From positions 806,001 through 870,000 of the forward strand of contig NZ_CP049263.1 of assembly GCF_003048615.2 (NCBI RefSeq): a DNA stretch of 64,000 nt. The letters run 5' to 3'. A program made the position numbers and the translations under genes. The DNA comes from Campylobacter concisus (GTDB taxonomy: Bacteria; Campylobacterota; Campylobacteria; Campylobacterales; Campylobacteraceae). The notes below the pieces were generated by a model. That model saw only the letters and a list, made by a program, of their open reading frames with translations. It was not told the origin of the DNA and made no database searches. Below are positions 8,798 through 17,064 of the stretch, piece by piece (within the stretch, counting starts at the first letter, position 1; every line of letters starts with the position of its first letter).

Positions 8798-9928
8798 CTA
8801 AACGTATTTTAGCTCTTCTGGCTTGTGTTTGCTCTTTACTAGGCGTTTGGTTAGACGTATGCCATCAACTGTACCGATAACTAAAAGCTTTGTGCCTGTG
8901 CCAATTAGAGTGTCACCATTTGGCATCGGGATAAATTTGTTATTTATGTCTCTAATGCCTACCACGTCAGCATTTGTGATATTTCTTAGGTGTGTCTCTT
9001 TTAGTCTTTTAAACCTTATCCAAGAGTAGTCAGGCACAAGAATTTCTTCTATGTCGATAGGCGAGCTTTTTGTGTATAGAAATTGCTCGAGTAAATTTTC
9101 CATATCAGGTCTTACGCTCATGGCACTTAGACGCTGTGCGACTAGGCGAGATGGGCTTACGACGTTGTCAGCACCAAGTTTTTTAAGCCTTTGTGTGTCA
9201 TCTTCACTATCGGAGTTTGTGATGATATGGTAAGGTTTTTTGCGGCCTATCTCTTTTTCATAAAGTCTAACAGATGCTATAAGTGCGATGTTGTCAGCTA
9301 TATTTGGGCTAAGAGTGATTAGTCCTTTTGCACTTGATAGATGCGTTTTTAAAAAGGCGATTTGAGTGTGAGGCTGAGCTTTTATAAAGTATGGATACTT
9401 GTAAATTTGAGCTAATTCTGCGATATCTTCTCTGTCATCAACCACTACAAATGGTATGTGATTTTCGCGAAACTGAGCACTAAGCTCGATCGTGTAGAGG
9501 TTGTGATAACAAATAACGAAGTGATTTTTTAGTCTTGCGATCTTGTAAAGCATACGCCTTTCCTTTAAAATGCTAATTAATGTGCCTCTTTTTAGAACTT
9601 CTACAACGATACCGATTGATAGCGTAAAAATGATGAAGCCAACAAGGATAAATGTTATAGTAAAAATTCGCCCCTTTGGAGTTATGGGCGCAACTTCGGT
9701 AAAACCGACCGTCGTGAAGGTCATACCTGCTTGGTAAAAGGCATCTATGAGAGAGAAGTTATCTATAAAGATATAACCAAGTGTTCCAAAAAGTAACAGT
9801 AGTACGACTGAAATTAGTGGAAATCTAAAAGGTTTTAGTTGTTCGTAAAGCTCAGTATCTAGGCTTATTTCTGGTTTTGCGGAGTTTGACCAGTTGAGGA
9901 ATTTTAAAAGTCTTGAGAGAAAAGACAT
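8798..9928 (-). CDS. Potassium channel-like protein with RCK (TrkA-N/TrkA-C) domains
   Basis: Inner-membrane two-helix (Kir/KcsA-like) channel pore followed by cytoplasmic regulator-of-K+-conductance domains. Membrane helices lie near residues 36-56 and 90-110, with the pore loop between. The filter reads TTVGFTE at 72-78 rather than TVGYGD, so ion selectivity is uncertain. The TrkA-N-like domain starts near 134, but its first strand reads FVICYHNLYT and lacks the GxGxxG nucleotide-binding glycines. A TrkA-C-like domain occupies the last ~90 residues. The stop of rpmB lies 22 bases upstream, so cotranscription with rpmB is likely. Confidence 0.85.
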   Translation of the reverse strand: MSFLSRLLKFLNWSNSAKPEISLDTELYEQLKPFRFPLISVVLLLLFGTLGYIFIDNFSLIDAFYQAGMTFTTVGFTEVAPITPKGRIFTITFILVGFIIFTLSIGIVVEVLKRGTLISILKERRMLYKIARLKNHFVICYHNLYTIELSAQFRENHIPFVVVDDREDIAELAQIYKYPYFIKAQPHTQIAFLKTHLSSAKGLITLSPNIADNIALIASVRLYEKEIGRKKPYHIITNSDSEDDTQRLKKLGADNVVSPSRLVAQRLSAMSVRPDMENLLEQFLYTKSSPIDIEEILVPDYSWIRFKRLKETHLRNITNADVVGIRDINNKFIPMPNGDTLIGTGTKLLVIGTVDGIRLTKRLVKSKHKPEELKYV

Positions 9929-9950
9929 AAATTCCTCTTCATTTTATCTC

Positions 9951-10142
9951 TTAGTTTGACTGCTTTTTCATAGTTCTTAGGGTAGAAGCAGCAACTTTTA
10001 TTCTTCTTGTTGTGCCATCTTCTAGAGTAACACGGATAGTTCTAAGATTTGGTAAAAATCTTCTTTTGGTTTTATTGTTGGCGTGGCTCACGTTGTTGCC
10101 TACCATTGGTCCTTTGCCAGTTATCGCACATCTTTTTGACAT
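9951..10142 (-). CDS. rpmB: 50S ribosomal protein L28
   Basis: Large-subunit ribosomal protein of 63 residues, normal for the family. The N-terminus has the typical [20 protein letters not shown] signature, followed by basic RRFLPNLRT and the [13 protein letters not shown] strand. A strong AAGGA site precedes the ATG on the minus strand, and a TAAAAT -10 box lies about 32 bases upstream of the start. A run of 15 A (minus strand) sits where an UP element would be. Confidence 0.97.
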   Translation of the reverse strand: MSKRCAITGKGPMVGNNVSHANNKTKRRFLPNLRTIRVTLEDGTTRRIKVAASTLRTMKKQSN

Positions 10143-10173
10143 TTTTTTTCCTTATAAACAAAAATTTCTGCTG

Positions 10174-10179
10174 ATTTTA
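10174..10179 (-). promoter_or_regulatory. Probable sigma70 -10 box for rpmB
   Basis: TAAAAT on the minus strand, about 32 bases before the rpmB start, in the context GATAAAATC. The 15-base A tract further upstream (10211-10225) falls at roughly -42 to -56. Confidence 0.5.
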
Positions 10180-10210
10180 TCTAAATAAAACAAAAGCATT
10201 GCTTAAATCG

Positions 10211-10225
10211 TTTTTTTTTTTTTTT
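10211..10225. repeat. Homopolymer T15 tract
   Basis: An uninterrupted run of 15 T (A on the minus strand) lies between divergent rpmB and the HDOD-like gene. It is 98 bases before the latter's start. It is by far the longest homopolymer I see in the window. Tracts of this size are prone to length change and could vary promoter strength. Confidence 0.9.
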
Positions 10226-10322
10226 GTTAAAGATTAAGTTGATTTTTACTAATAATCTAGTTAAAATAATATTTTTTATTATAAAAAAATCAAAATATTT
10301 AAGTAATTTTAAGTGATTTAGT

Positions 10323-11069
10323 ATGCTTAGTAGAGAATTAATAGAAAAAAACGTTAATATTGTTTTACAGATGCCAAGCCTTTTTGATAAAGTAGAGCAA
10401 TGTTTAACTACTGGTGATTTGGTTGCAGCAAGTGCTATTTTGGAAAACACAGCTTCATTTAGGGTCTATTTTGAATCTGTCTTTAAACGCATCAAGCTTG
10501 AAATTCCTTATGATGGCAAAGATATAACAGTAGCAGCAAATATGCTAGGTATCGATCTTTTTAGATCGATCGTGCTTTCTTATTTTATATTTTTAAAATC
10601 TCCTAAAACTTACAGAGTATTTAATTTAAAAATTATTGATTTAATAGAATTTAACTCTAAAATTTTATCTGATTGGGTAAGGATCATAAATACTTTTGAT
10701 GATAAATTTCGTGTCTATCTGCCGTTCGCTTCTTATTCTTTAGCTTGCCTGATAATTTGCGAAAAACTTTTCTCGATGTATCCATATCCTGTTTCTGATA
10801 TAGTTTTATACTCCGATGTAAGCTACAATAAAATTTTACAAAAAAGGTACGGCTTTAGCCTTTGGGAGATCGTACTAAAAGCGATGAATATGGAACAAAA
10901 TTCACTGAGTGAAGATGATCGAAAAATGCTTTACTATTTTAAAATTTTACTTTCTTATGAAGCCAGCAGACCTGAGTTTTATGAGTTTGGCATTGATAAA
11001 ATTTTAGATGTTAGTGTTCATGCAGATATGCAAAGCATAATATTTATAAAAAAAGCGATACAAAAATGA
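10323..11069 (+). CDS. HDOD-like signalling protein
   Basis: Helical 248-residue protein resembling the HDOD domain, a catalytically dead relative of HD phosphohydrolases used in bacterial signalling. It has the MPSLFDKVEQCL opening, a helical middle, and the characteristic LG.D.FRSIVLSYFIF segment near residues 78-92. No HD metal-binding pair is visible, which is normal for HDOD. It overlaps the STAS/CheX-like gene by four bases. Base composition is more AT-rich than rpe and dnaQ downstream. C. jejuni has rpmB and rpe adjacent, so this pair looks inserted or lost differentially. Partner and signal are unknown. Confidence 0.62.
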   Translation: MLSRELIEKNVNIVLQMPSLFDKVEQCLTTGDLVAASAILENTASFRVYFESVFKRIKLEIPYDGKDITVAANMLGIDLFRSIVLSYFIFLKSPKTYRVFNLKIIDLIEFNSKILSDWVRIINTFDDKFRVYLPFASYSLACLIICEKLFSMYPYPVSDIVLYSDVSYNKILQKRYGFSLWEIVLKAMNMEQNSLSEDDRKMLYYFKILLSYEASRPEFYEFGIDKILDVSVHADMQSIIFIKKAIQK

Positions 11070-12439
11070 AGCTGACATTTAACGGCTCAATAGCCATTGT
11101 GAGGCCATTTGGATTTTTAGAAGTAAATATGGTTCCGTTAAAACTAAGTGATAAGCATATTGGTCAAATATCTTCGCGCAATGTTGATGCTATATTGCTT
11201 TCTTTAAAAAATGTTACTTTTTTTAGTCCTCTTTGGCTTAGCGGAGCTATTGAAAATTTAAGCGAAGAAGCGCAGAAACTTGGTATTACACTTGCTATTT
11301 GCGATTACAATGAGATTTTTTACGAGCTAATGATCAAAACTGTAAAAAATATCCTAAACATTTCACTTTTTGAAAACGAGCTAATTGCGGATTTGTTTTT
11401 AAATAAATTTATAAGTGAGACAAATTCTCAAGTACTTGTCTATAACCCAACTGAGCAGTATAGACACTATCTAGCAGAATATTTAAAAGACCGTACATAT
11501 GATGTAGTGGAAGCAAAAGATATTAACGAATTTAATAGTAAAAAAAGTTCGTTTACTTGTGTGGTATCGCCACTAAACCATATTAAACTAAGCCAAAAGC
11601 GAATAGATACATTTATAAAAGGCGGGATTGTAATTTACTCTGTGCGAGGATTTATCGATTCAGACTTTGTAGAGAATTTTGATCTAGAAATGCATAATAT
11701 AATGTTAAGGATCGGATATAAATTTTTTATCTTATGGGTAAATATCGCATGTGCTTTAAATATAAGAGGTGCAAATTTTTTAATCAACCTTGCAAATACT
11801 GCTCAAAAAAATGGTGCTTTTATATCGCTTTGTGGTGTCAATGAAGCAAATTTGTCAAACGAATTGACAACAAATTTGAAGGGCTCAAACATATTAATAT
11901 ATAAAAATTTGTATGATTTTTATAAAGATAATTCTGTTTTATATCTTGAAAAGAGAACTTTTGATATAGAGCCAGCAAATATAAGTAAAGCAGCTACACA
12001 AATTTCACCCTATGTTATACAATGTGTGAGTAAGACGATTTCGTCTTTGGTTGAACAAGATACTTTGTGTGTAGATACAAAAGCTGGCACCTTTGATATA
12101 GAAGGTGAATGCGAATTCTTGCGTGTTTGTGTCCAATTTTATGGCGATATTGATATGAGAATATTGTTTGGGTTAAAAAAACAAAGACTTGATAAAATTT
12201 GTTCAATATTTATGTCAGATAAAGATGATTTAGATGGTTATTTAAGCGGATATTCTCAAATTTTTAGTATCATTACAAATAAAATTTTAGCCCAACTCTG
12301 GCAAAAAGAGATAGAAGTAAAAGTTAGCCTACCTAAGTTTCTGACTGATGAAATGTTTTTTGATCGTAGTAGCGTAGGGATTATAACCAGACTAAATGTG
12401 AAAGATGGGGAAACGGGCTTTATATTTATAAGTAAATAA
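11066..12439 (+). CDS. STAS-like / CheX-like multidomain signalling protein
   Basis: Cytoplasmic 457-residue protein with an apparent three-part build. Residues 1-105 look like a STAS fold (beta strands with an ILLSLKNVTFFSPLWL segment). Residues 130-300 form an alpha/beta region with no clear family. Residues 310-457 resemble CheX, a CheY-phosphatase fold. The CheX E-x-x-N catalytic pair is not evident: the matching helix reads SIITNKILAQL, with Asn but no Glu. It probably acts with the HDOD-like protein encoded just upstream in chemotaxis or related signalling. Domain assignments rest on pattern reading only. Confidence 0.55.
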   Translation: MKLTFNGSIAIVRPFGFLEVNMVPLKLSDKHIGQISSRNVDAILLSLKNVTFFSPLWLSGAIENLSEEAQKLGITLAICDYNEIFYELMIKTVKNILNISLFENELIADLFLNKFISETNSQVLVYNPTEQYRHYLAEYLKDRTYDVVEAKDINEFNSKKSSFTCVVSPLNHIKLSQKRIDTFIKGGIVIYSVRGFIDSDFVENFDLEMHNIMLRIGYKFFILWVNIACALNIRGANFLINLANTAQKNGAFISLCGVNEANLSNELTTNLKGSNILIYKNLYDFYKDNSVLYLEKRTFDIEPANISKAATQISPYVIQCVSKTISSLVEQDTLCVDTKAGTFDIEGECEFLRVCVQFYGDIDMRILFGLKKQRLDKICSIFMSDKDDLDGYLSGYSQIFSIITNKILAQLWQKEIEVKVSLPKFLTDEMFFDRSSVGIITRLNVKDGETGFIFISK

Positions 12440-12448
12440 GGATTTAAA

Positions 12449-13096
12449 ATGTACGTTGCACCTAGTATTTTGTCGGCTGATTTCGGAAATTTAGCAGCTG
12501 AGATAAGAGCCATTTGCGAGGCTGGGTGCGATCTGGTGCATGTTGATGTTATGGATGGGCATTTTGTGCCAAATTTAACCATCGGACCAGTCGTGGTAAG
12601 TGCTGTTGCAAAGGCTGCTACAAAGCCACTTGATATTCATTTGATGGTTGAAAATAACTCATTTTTTGCTGACCTTTTCTTGCCGTTAAAGCCAAAATTT
12701 CTAACCTTTCACATAGAAGAAGAGAAGCATCCGATGAGGCTCATCGATCACATCAGAAAAAACGGCGTAAGTCCTGGCATCGTGCTAAATCCGCACACGC
12801 CAGTTAGTGCAATCGAGCACATCATCGATGAAGTTGATATGGTGCTTTTAATGAGCGTAAATCCTGGCTTTGGTGGTCAGAAATTTATGCCAGTCGTGCT
12901 TGAGAAAACAAGGGCGCTAAGGGAGCTAATAGAGCGCAAAAACGCCAAGTGCCTCATCGAAGTAGATGGCGGCGTAAACGGACTAAATGCGCCTGATCTT
13001 GAAGAGGCTGGAGCTGATGTCTTGGTGGCTGGCAGCTATATCTTCTCATCAAATTCTTACGAACAAGCCATCCGCGCCATAAAGCTTGAGTTTTGA
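12449..13096 (+). CDS. rpe: Ribulose-phosphate 3-epimerase
   Basis: TIM-barrel enzyme interconverting ribulose-5-phosphate and xylulose-5-phosphate in the non-oxidative pentose phosphate pathway. Family signatures are clear: SILSADF near the N-terminus, HVDVMDGHFVPN around residues 31-42, HLMVEN near 66, and the phosphate-binding VNPGFGGQKF near 140. The final loop reads GADVLVAGSYIF. At 215 residues it is full length. Its stop overlaps the TTG start of the exonuclease gene as TTGA. Confidence 0.97.
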   Translation: MYVAPSILSADFGNLAAEIRAICEAGCDLVHVDVMDGHFVPNLTIGPVVVSAVAKAATKPLDIHLMVENNSFFADLFLPLKPKFLTFHIEEEKHPMRLIDHIRKNGVSPGIVLNPHTPVSAIEHIIDEVDMVLLMSVNPGFGGQKFMPVVLEKTRALRELIERKNAKCLIEVDGGVNGLNAPDLEEAGADVLVAGSYIFSSNSYEQAIRAIKLEF

Positions 13097-13896
13097 AACC
13101 AAAAAAACAGCGTTTAGAAAATAGCATTGAAATTTTAGCTAGGCAAAATTTAGGCTATCACGAGTTTATTTTAAGATTTGGCGATATCGAGGAAATTTCA
13201 TCGCTCATAGACGTGCGCGACCTTGATATGTGGCGAACTCTTGGGCTTGACATCACTAGAAACGAAGATAATGAGATCGAGCTTGGCACGAGATTTAGAG
13301 ATATTAGCGAGCAGGAATTCTGCGTCGTGGATATCGAAACGACTGGTGGCACGACAAATGGCCAGATCATAGAAATAGGCGCTATAAAAATGAAAAATGG
13401 CACCGAAATAGGGCGCTTTGAAAGCTTTGTGGCAGCTAGTGCGGTGCCTGAAAATATCACAGAGCTAACTGGTATAAAGGCAAGTGATCTAGTTGGTGCG
13501 CCAAATTTGCTAAACGTGCTGGAGCGGTTTAAAATTTTTCTTGGAACTAGCGTCTTTATCGCGCACAACGTAAATTTTGACTACGGATTTATCTCGCATA
13601 GTCTAAATGAGATCGGCCTTGGCATACTGCTAAACAGAAAACTTTGTACCATCGATCTTAGCCGCCGCACCATCGCCTCGCAAAAATACGGTCTTGGCTC
13701 GCTAAAAGAACTCCTTGGCATAAATAACACCCACCACAGAGCCCTAAATGACGCAATAGCAGCGGCCGAAATCTTTAAAGTCTGCCTCACACGCCTACCT
13801 TTTAGTATCCAAACGACAGAGGACCTTATAAACTTTAGCAAAAATGCCCCAAGCGTAAAGCTAAAACCAGAGCCAGTTTTACGCGGATTAGAGTAA
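13093..13896 (+). CDS. DnaQ-like 3'-5' exonuclease
   Basis: DEDDh-family exonuclease related to the proofreading epsilon subunit of DNA polymerase III. ExoI has the DIET motif with Asp80 and Glu82; ExoII is in AHNVNFDYGF near 157-166; ExoIII has the HRALND pair near 215-220. About 70 residues precede the nuclease domain and have no clear family match. The start is TTG at 13093, overlapping the rpe stop; no better start fits the overlap. The position after rpe matches the gene called dnaQ in C. jejuni. Proofreading versus a general repair role is unresolved. Confidence 0.87.
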   Translation: MKPKKQRLENSIEILARQNLGYHEFILRFGDIEEISSLIDVRDLDMWRTLGLDITRNEDNEIELGTRFRDISEQEFCVVDIETTGGTTNGQIIEIGAIKMKNGTEIGRFESFVAASAVPENITELTGIKASDLVGAPNLLNVLERFKIFLGTSVFIAHNVNFDYGFISHSLNEIGLGILLNRKLCTIDLSRRTIASQKYGLGSLKELLGINNTHHRALNDAIAAAEIFKVCLTRLPFSIQTTEDLINFSKNAPSVKLKPEPVLRGLE

Positions 13897-13961
13897 GAAT
13901 TTATATATGTCAGATAGGCTATTTACTAAAATTTGCAGAGATTTTGTAAAAAAAGAGGCAA

Positions 13962-14414
13962 ATGAGCCAGAAAAGTTCAGTTTCAAATTTTGCTTCAGCT
14001 GATGACGAGGTGCTTGCTTTTTTGTCAAATTTGGGGCAAAAATGGCACAAAAGCGATGATGTAGCAAATTTTATAGAGCGAAATTTTACCTTTGTCGGTT
14101 CAAAACCACTTTTGCAAAATTTAAAAGATTATAAAACGGCTGATTATGAAAATTTTGCTGATATTAAAAATTTTCTAAGCTCACTCACAAGCATTCAAAG
14201 TAAAATTTTAAGTGGCGAGATAGGCTACGTTGGTGATGGTCTAACAAGCGTAGAGCTTAAATTTGCACCTGAATGCTTTTATGATCTTTTAAAATTTATG
14301 GTTGAAAATGTCCCACAACATCACTATTTTTGCAGCCTAAAAGAGGGCTGGATATTACTCATTGCGATGGAGGGATACGTAGAATTTGGCGTTTTAGATA
14401 AACAAACTTTTTGA
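13962..14414 (+). CDS. Hypothetical protein
   Basis: I do not recognise this 150-residue soluble protein. It has no signal peptide or membrane segment and is mixed helix/strand. The chosen ATG has AGAGG three bases upstream. Another ATG at 13907 opens a 31-codon frame that would continue into this gene if one base were removed from the seven-A run at 13948-13954. The true N-terminus may therefore be longer. The final third contains YVGDGLTS and a hydrophobic EGWILLIAMEGYVEFGVL stretch, suggesting a compact beta-rich end. Confidence 0.68.
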   Translation: MSQKSSVSNFASADDEVLAFLSNLGQKWHKSDDVANFIERNFTFVGSKPLLQNLKDYKTADYENFADIKNFLSSLTSIQSKILSGEIGYVGDGLTSVELKFAPECFYDLLKFMVENVPQHHYFCSLKEGWILLIAMEGYVEFGVLDKQTF

Positions 14415-14534
14415 ATAAATTTACACGCAAATTTAAAAATAAATTCCGTCCATAAAAGTCCTAAAATTTAGCAAAAAAGTCAAATTTACACGCAAGCATC
14501 GCCTTTTGCTAGCAAAATTTAATCATTTTTTTTA

Positions 14535-14540
14535 TATAAT
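14535..14540 (+). promoter_or_regulatory. sigma70 -10 box for the Na+ symporter gene
   Basis: Perfect TATAAT preceded by a T-rich run, 26 bases before the start, followed by CC. The T-rich upstream region is typical of Campylobacter promoters. Confidence 0.65.
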
Positions 14541-14566
14541 CCAAATTTTTCACAAAGGTAGATAAT

Positions 14567-15940
14567 ATGGATAGAAAATCGTGGAGTTCAAGACTTACAT
14601 ATATTTTAGCTGTTGCAGGGGCTACGGTCGGCTTTGGCGCGACGTGGCGGTTTCCTTACTTGGTCGGTCAAAACGGCGGCGGGGCCTATGTTCTCGTGTT
14701 TTGCATAGCGATGATAGTCATTGGTATTCCTATGATTTTGGTTGAAAACGCCATCGGCAGGCGACTAAAGTGCAACGCCGTAGACGCATTTGGCGGCACG
14801 ATAAATGGCAAAAAGATCAGCAAAAAGTGGCAGATAGTGGGCTGGATGGGGCTTGTGGGCGCATTTGGCATTATGGCTTATTATATGGTTATCGGTGGCT
14901 GGGTCTTAAACTATATCGCTCAAATTTCATTTGGCCTGCTTGATCTCTCGCACATCGTGAGCTTTGAGCAAACTAGCGCATTTTACGAGCAAAATATCGT
15001 CAGCAACCCACTAGCCATCAGCTTTGCGACCCTTGTTTTTGTGCTAGTTAATTACGCTATCTTGGTGCAAGGCGCAGTTGGCGGCATCGAGCGCTCAGCA
15101 AAATACCTAATGCCACTTCTTTTTATCTTAATGCTAGTCATGATCGCTAAAAATATCACGCTTGGGGGTGCGATGGAGGGTGTGAAATTTTACTTAACGC
15201 CTGATTTTTCAAAGATAAACTTAAAACTTTTTGTTGAGGTCTTGGGGCAGGTTTTCTTTGCGCTTTCGCTTGGATTTGGCGTGATGATAACGCTCTCAAG
15301 CTTTGTGAAAAAAGACGAAGGCTTAGTTAAAATTTCTATCATCACAGGCATCTTAAACACCGTCATAGCCGTGCTTGCTGGCTTTATGATATTTCCGTCG
15401 CTCTTTAGCTACGGAGTCTCGCCAGATAGCGGTCCTAGCCTAGTTTTCAAGTCGCTTCCGATCGTCTTTTCGCACATGCCGTTTGGCGGATTTTTCGCGG
15501 TGGCGTTTTTCGCGCTTCTTATGATAGCTGCGCTTACGACGTCGCTACCGATATATGAAGTAATCATTACAACGCTGCAAGAGAAATTTAAGATAAAACG
15601 CAAAAAAGCGATATTTTTAGTGCTTAGCGTCATTTTCGTGCTAGGAAATTTACCATCACTTATGGCTACAAATTTACTAAGCCACGTGAGTATCTTTGGT
15701 AAAAATATCTTTGACGCATACGACGCAATAAGTGCTACCATATTTTTCGTGCTAACCTCACTTGGATGTGCGATATTTGTGGGCTGGGTGCTAAAAGATG
15801 AAGCGAAAAAAGAGATCTTGCAAGGCAGTGAAAAATACGCAAAGCTTATAAATATTTGGTTTTTCTATATCAAATTTATCGTGCCTTTTGTCATTTTGGT
15901 GCTATTTATCAGCAGTTTTTACGACAACTTTTTGAAGTAA
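14567..15940 (+). CDS. Sodium-dependent transporter, SNF/NSS family
   Basis: Inner-membrane Na+-coupled symporter of the LeuT/NSS family, probably for an amino acid. The first helix carries the unwound sodium/substrate segment AGATVGFGATWRFPYL (about residues 16-31), followed by QNGGGAYV. About 11-12 hydrophobic segments are visible across 457 residues, a normal length for bacterial members. A good promoter lies directly upstream. The unknown gene downstream starts only three bases after the stop. Substrate cannot be assigned from the sequence. Confidence 0.92.
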   Translation: MDRKSWSSRLTYILAVAGATVGFGATWRFPYLVGQNGGGAYVLVFCIAMIVIGIPMILVENAIGRRLKCNAVDAFGGTINGKKISKKWQIVGWMGLVGAFGIMAYYMVIGGWVLNYIAQISFGLLDLSHIVSFEQTSAFYEQNIVSNPLAISFATLVFVLVNYAILVQGAVGGIERSAKYLMPLLFILMLVMIAKNITLGGAMEGVKFYLTPDFSKINLKLFVEVLGQVFFALSLGFGVMITLSSFVKKDEGLVKISIITGILNTVIAVLAGFMIFPSLFSYGVSPDSGPSLVFKSLPIVFSHMPFGGFFAVAFFALLMIAALTTSLPIYEVIITTLQEKFKIKRKKAIFLVLSVIFVLGNLPSLMATNLLSHVSIFGKNIFDAYDAISATIFFVLTSLGCAIFVGWVLKDEAKKEILQGSEKYAKLINIWFFYIKFIVPFVILVLFISSFYDNFLK

Positions 15941-15943
15941 AAT

Positions 15944-17056
15944 ATGCGTGAGCTTGTAAATTTTGATAGTGGTGAGCGCCTAAGACTTAGCGTAGAAGAT
16001 AATGCCTTAGTGAGCATGAGCCAAAAAGGCGGCAAAACAAAGCAGAGTAAAAAAGAATTTGCAAGCGAGACGGAGGCTAAAAAAGCCTGCGTCAAAAAAG
16101 AGTGGGAGAGCCTAAAAAAGGGCTTTAACTTGCAAGATAGCGAGGCAAAGACTGGTGAAGCGAGTCTGCACGTTTATATCGGCGGCGGATACACTGGAGC
16201 GCTCTCGTTTGCAGGCTTAAGAGATGAAATTTACGTTTATAAAAGTGGCGGTCAAAAAGATGGAGGCAAGCCTAGCGATCTTTTGGTGAAGCTTGATCGA
16301 AACGGCACTATAAAAGAGCAGATCGCCTTGCCAAAGCCGCTCGCGTGGCATGCCGAGCATGTAGGCGAAAATTTACTTTTAGACCTTGACCATGAAATTT
16401 ACATTTTTGAGCCAAAAGATGCTAAATTTCGTGAAATTTTAGCCGAGCAAAATCTCAAGCGAAATAACGAGATAGCAAGCTTTATCTGTGCTTCAAACGG
16501 CGTGGCTATTTTTGGTATGTTTGGGCAGATTTTTACTTTTTGTGAGGGTAAAATTTCAAAACTTGGCGAGTATAAATGCAGCACAAAAAACCACGTGCCG
16601 ATACTTTGCACAGCTCTTAGTGCGGATGCTAGCATGCTTGCTCTTTGCACCAAAGAAAATGAGCTGCAAATTTTAAATGCAAAAAATGGCGAAATTTTAA
16701 GCGAGCTAAGAGCAGAATTTGGCGTGCTAGATAAAATTTGCTTTTTGGACGAAAAGACGCTTTTACTTAGGCAACATCTTGAAAACAAGCTATTAAGCCT
16801 TGATATCAAGAGTGCAAAGGTGACAAAGCAGCCTTGGATAAAGGATGAGTACCTAAGAGCGAGCGAGTTTTGCGCGGAGGCTGGCAAGCTTGTGGTGATA
16901 GATCAAAGCAGGGGCTATGCTATCAATCTAAAAAGTGGTGATGTGAGAGCTGAATTTACGCTAGATCATGTCGTGAAAAGCTGCGAGGCTAAATTTATAG
17001 ATGGCAAGCTCGCAGTTAGAACGGACTATGGCTGCTTTAGTCTTTATGAAATTTAA
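15944..17056 (+). CDS. Hypothetical protein, possible beta-propeller
   Basis: A 370-residue soluble protein I cannot place in a named family. The first ~85 residues are very charged and lysine-rich (KGGKTKQSKKEFASETEAKK). From about residue 90 the pattern is repeated short strands such as GAISFAG-type, LLLDLDHEIYIF, LSADASMLALCTKENELQIL and EKTLLLRQHLENKLLSLDI. This resembles WD40- or PQQ-type propeller blades. There is no signal peptide, so it is likely cytoplasmic. It follows the symporter by three bases and precedes a Ste24-type protease by eight bases. Confidence 0.7.
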   Translation: MRELVNFDSGERLRLSVEDNALVSMSQKGGKTKQSKKEFASETEAKKACVKKEWESLKKGFNLQDSEAKTGEASLHVYIGGGYTGALSFAGLRDEIYVYKSGGQKDGGKPSDLLVKLDRNGTIKEQIALPKPLAWHAEHVGENLLLDLDHEIYIFEPKDAKFREILAEQNLKRNNEIASFICASNGVAIFGMFGQIFTFCEGKISKLGEYKCSTKNHVPILCTALSADASMLALCTKENELQILNAKNGEILSELRAEFGVLDKICFLDEKTLLLRQHLENKLLSLDIKSAKVTKQPWIKDEYLRASEFCAEAGKLVVIDQSRGYAINLKSGDVRAEFTLDHVVKSCEAKFIDGKLAVRTDYGCFSLYEI

Positions 17057-17064
17057 GGGAGAAT

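Noticed and set aside
10181-10450. 89-codon open frame on the minus strand over the T15 tract
   Set aside because: It translates the tract as poly-lysine and overlaps the HDOD-like gene start; chance frame in AT-rich DNA.
13158-13568. 136-codon open frame on the minus strand
   Set aside because: It lies wholly antisense to the DnaQ-like exonuclease gene, has no ribosome site and a low-complexity serine/proline-rich translation.
16399-16887. 162-codon open frame on the minus strand
   Set aside because: Antisense to the propeller-like gene; serine- and leucine-rich shadow without a start signal.
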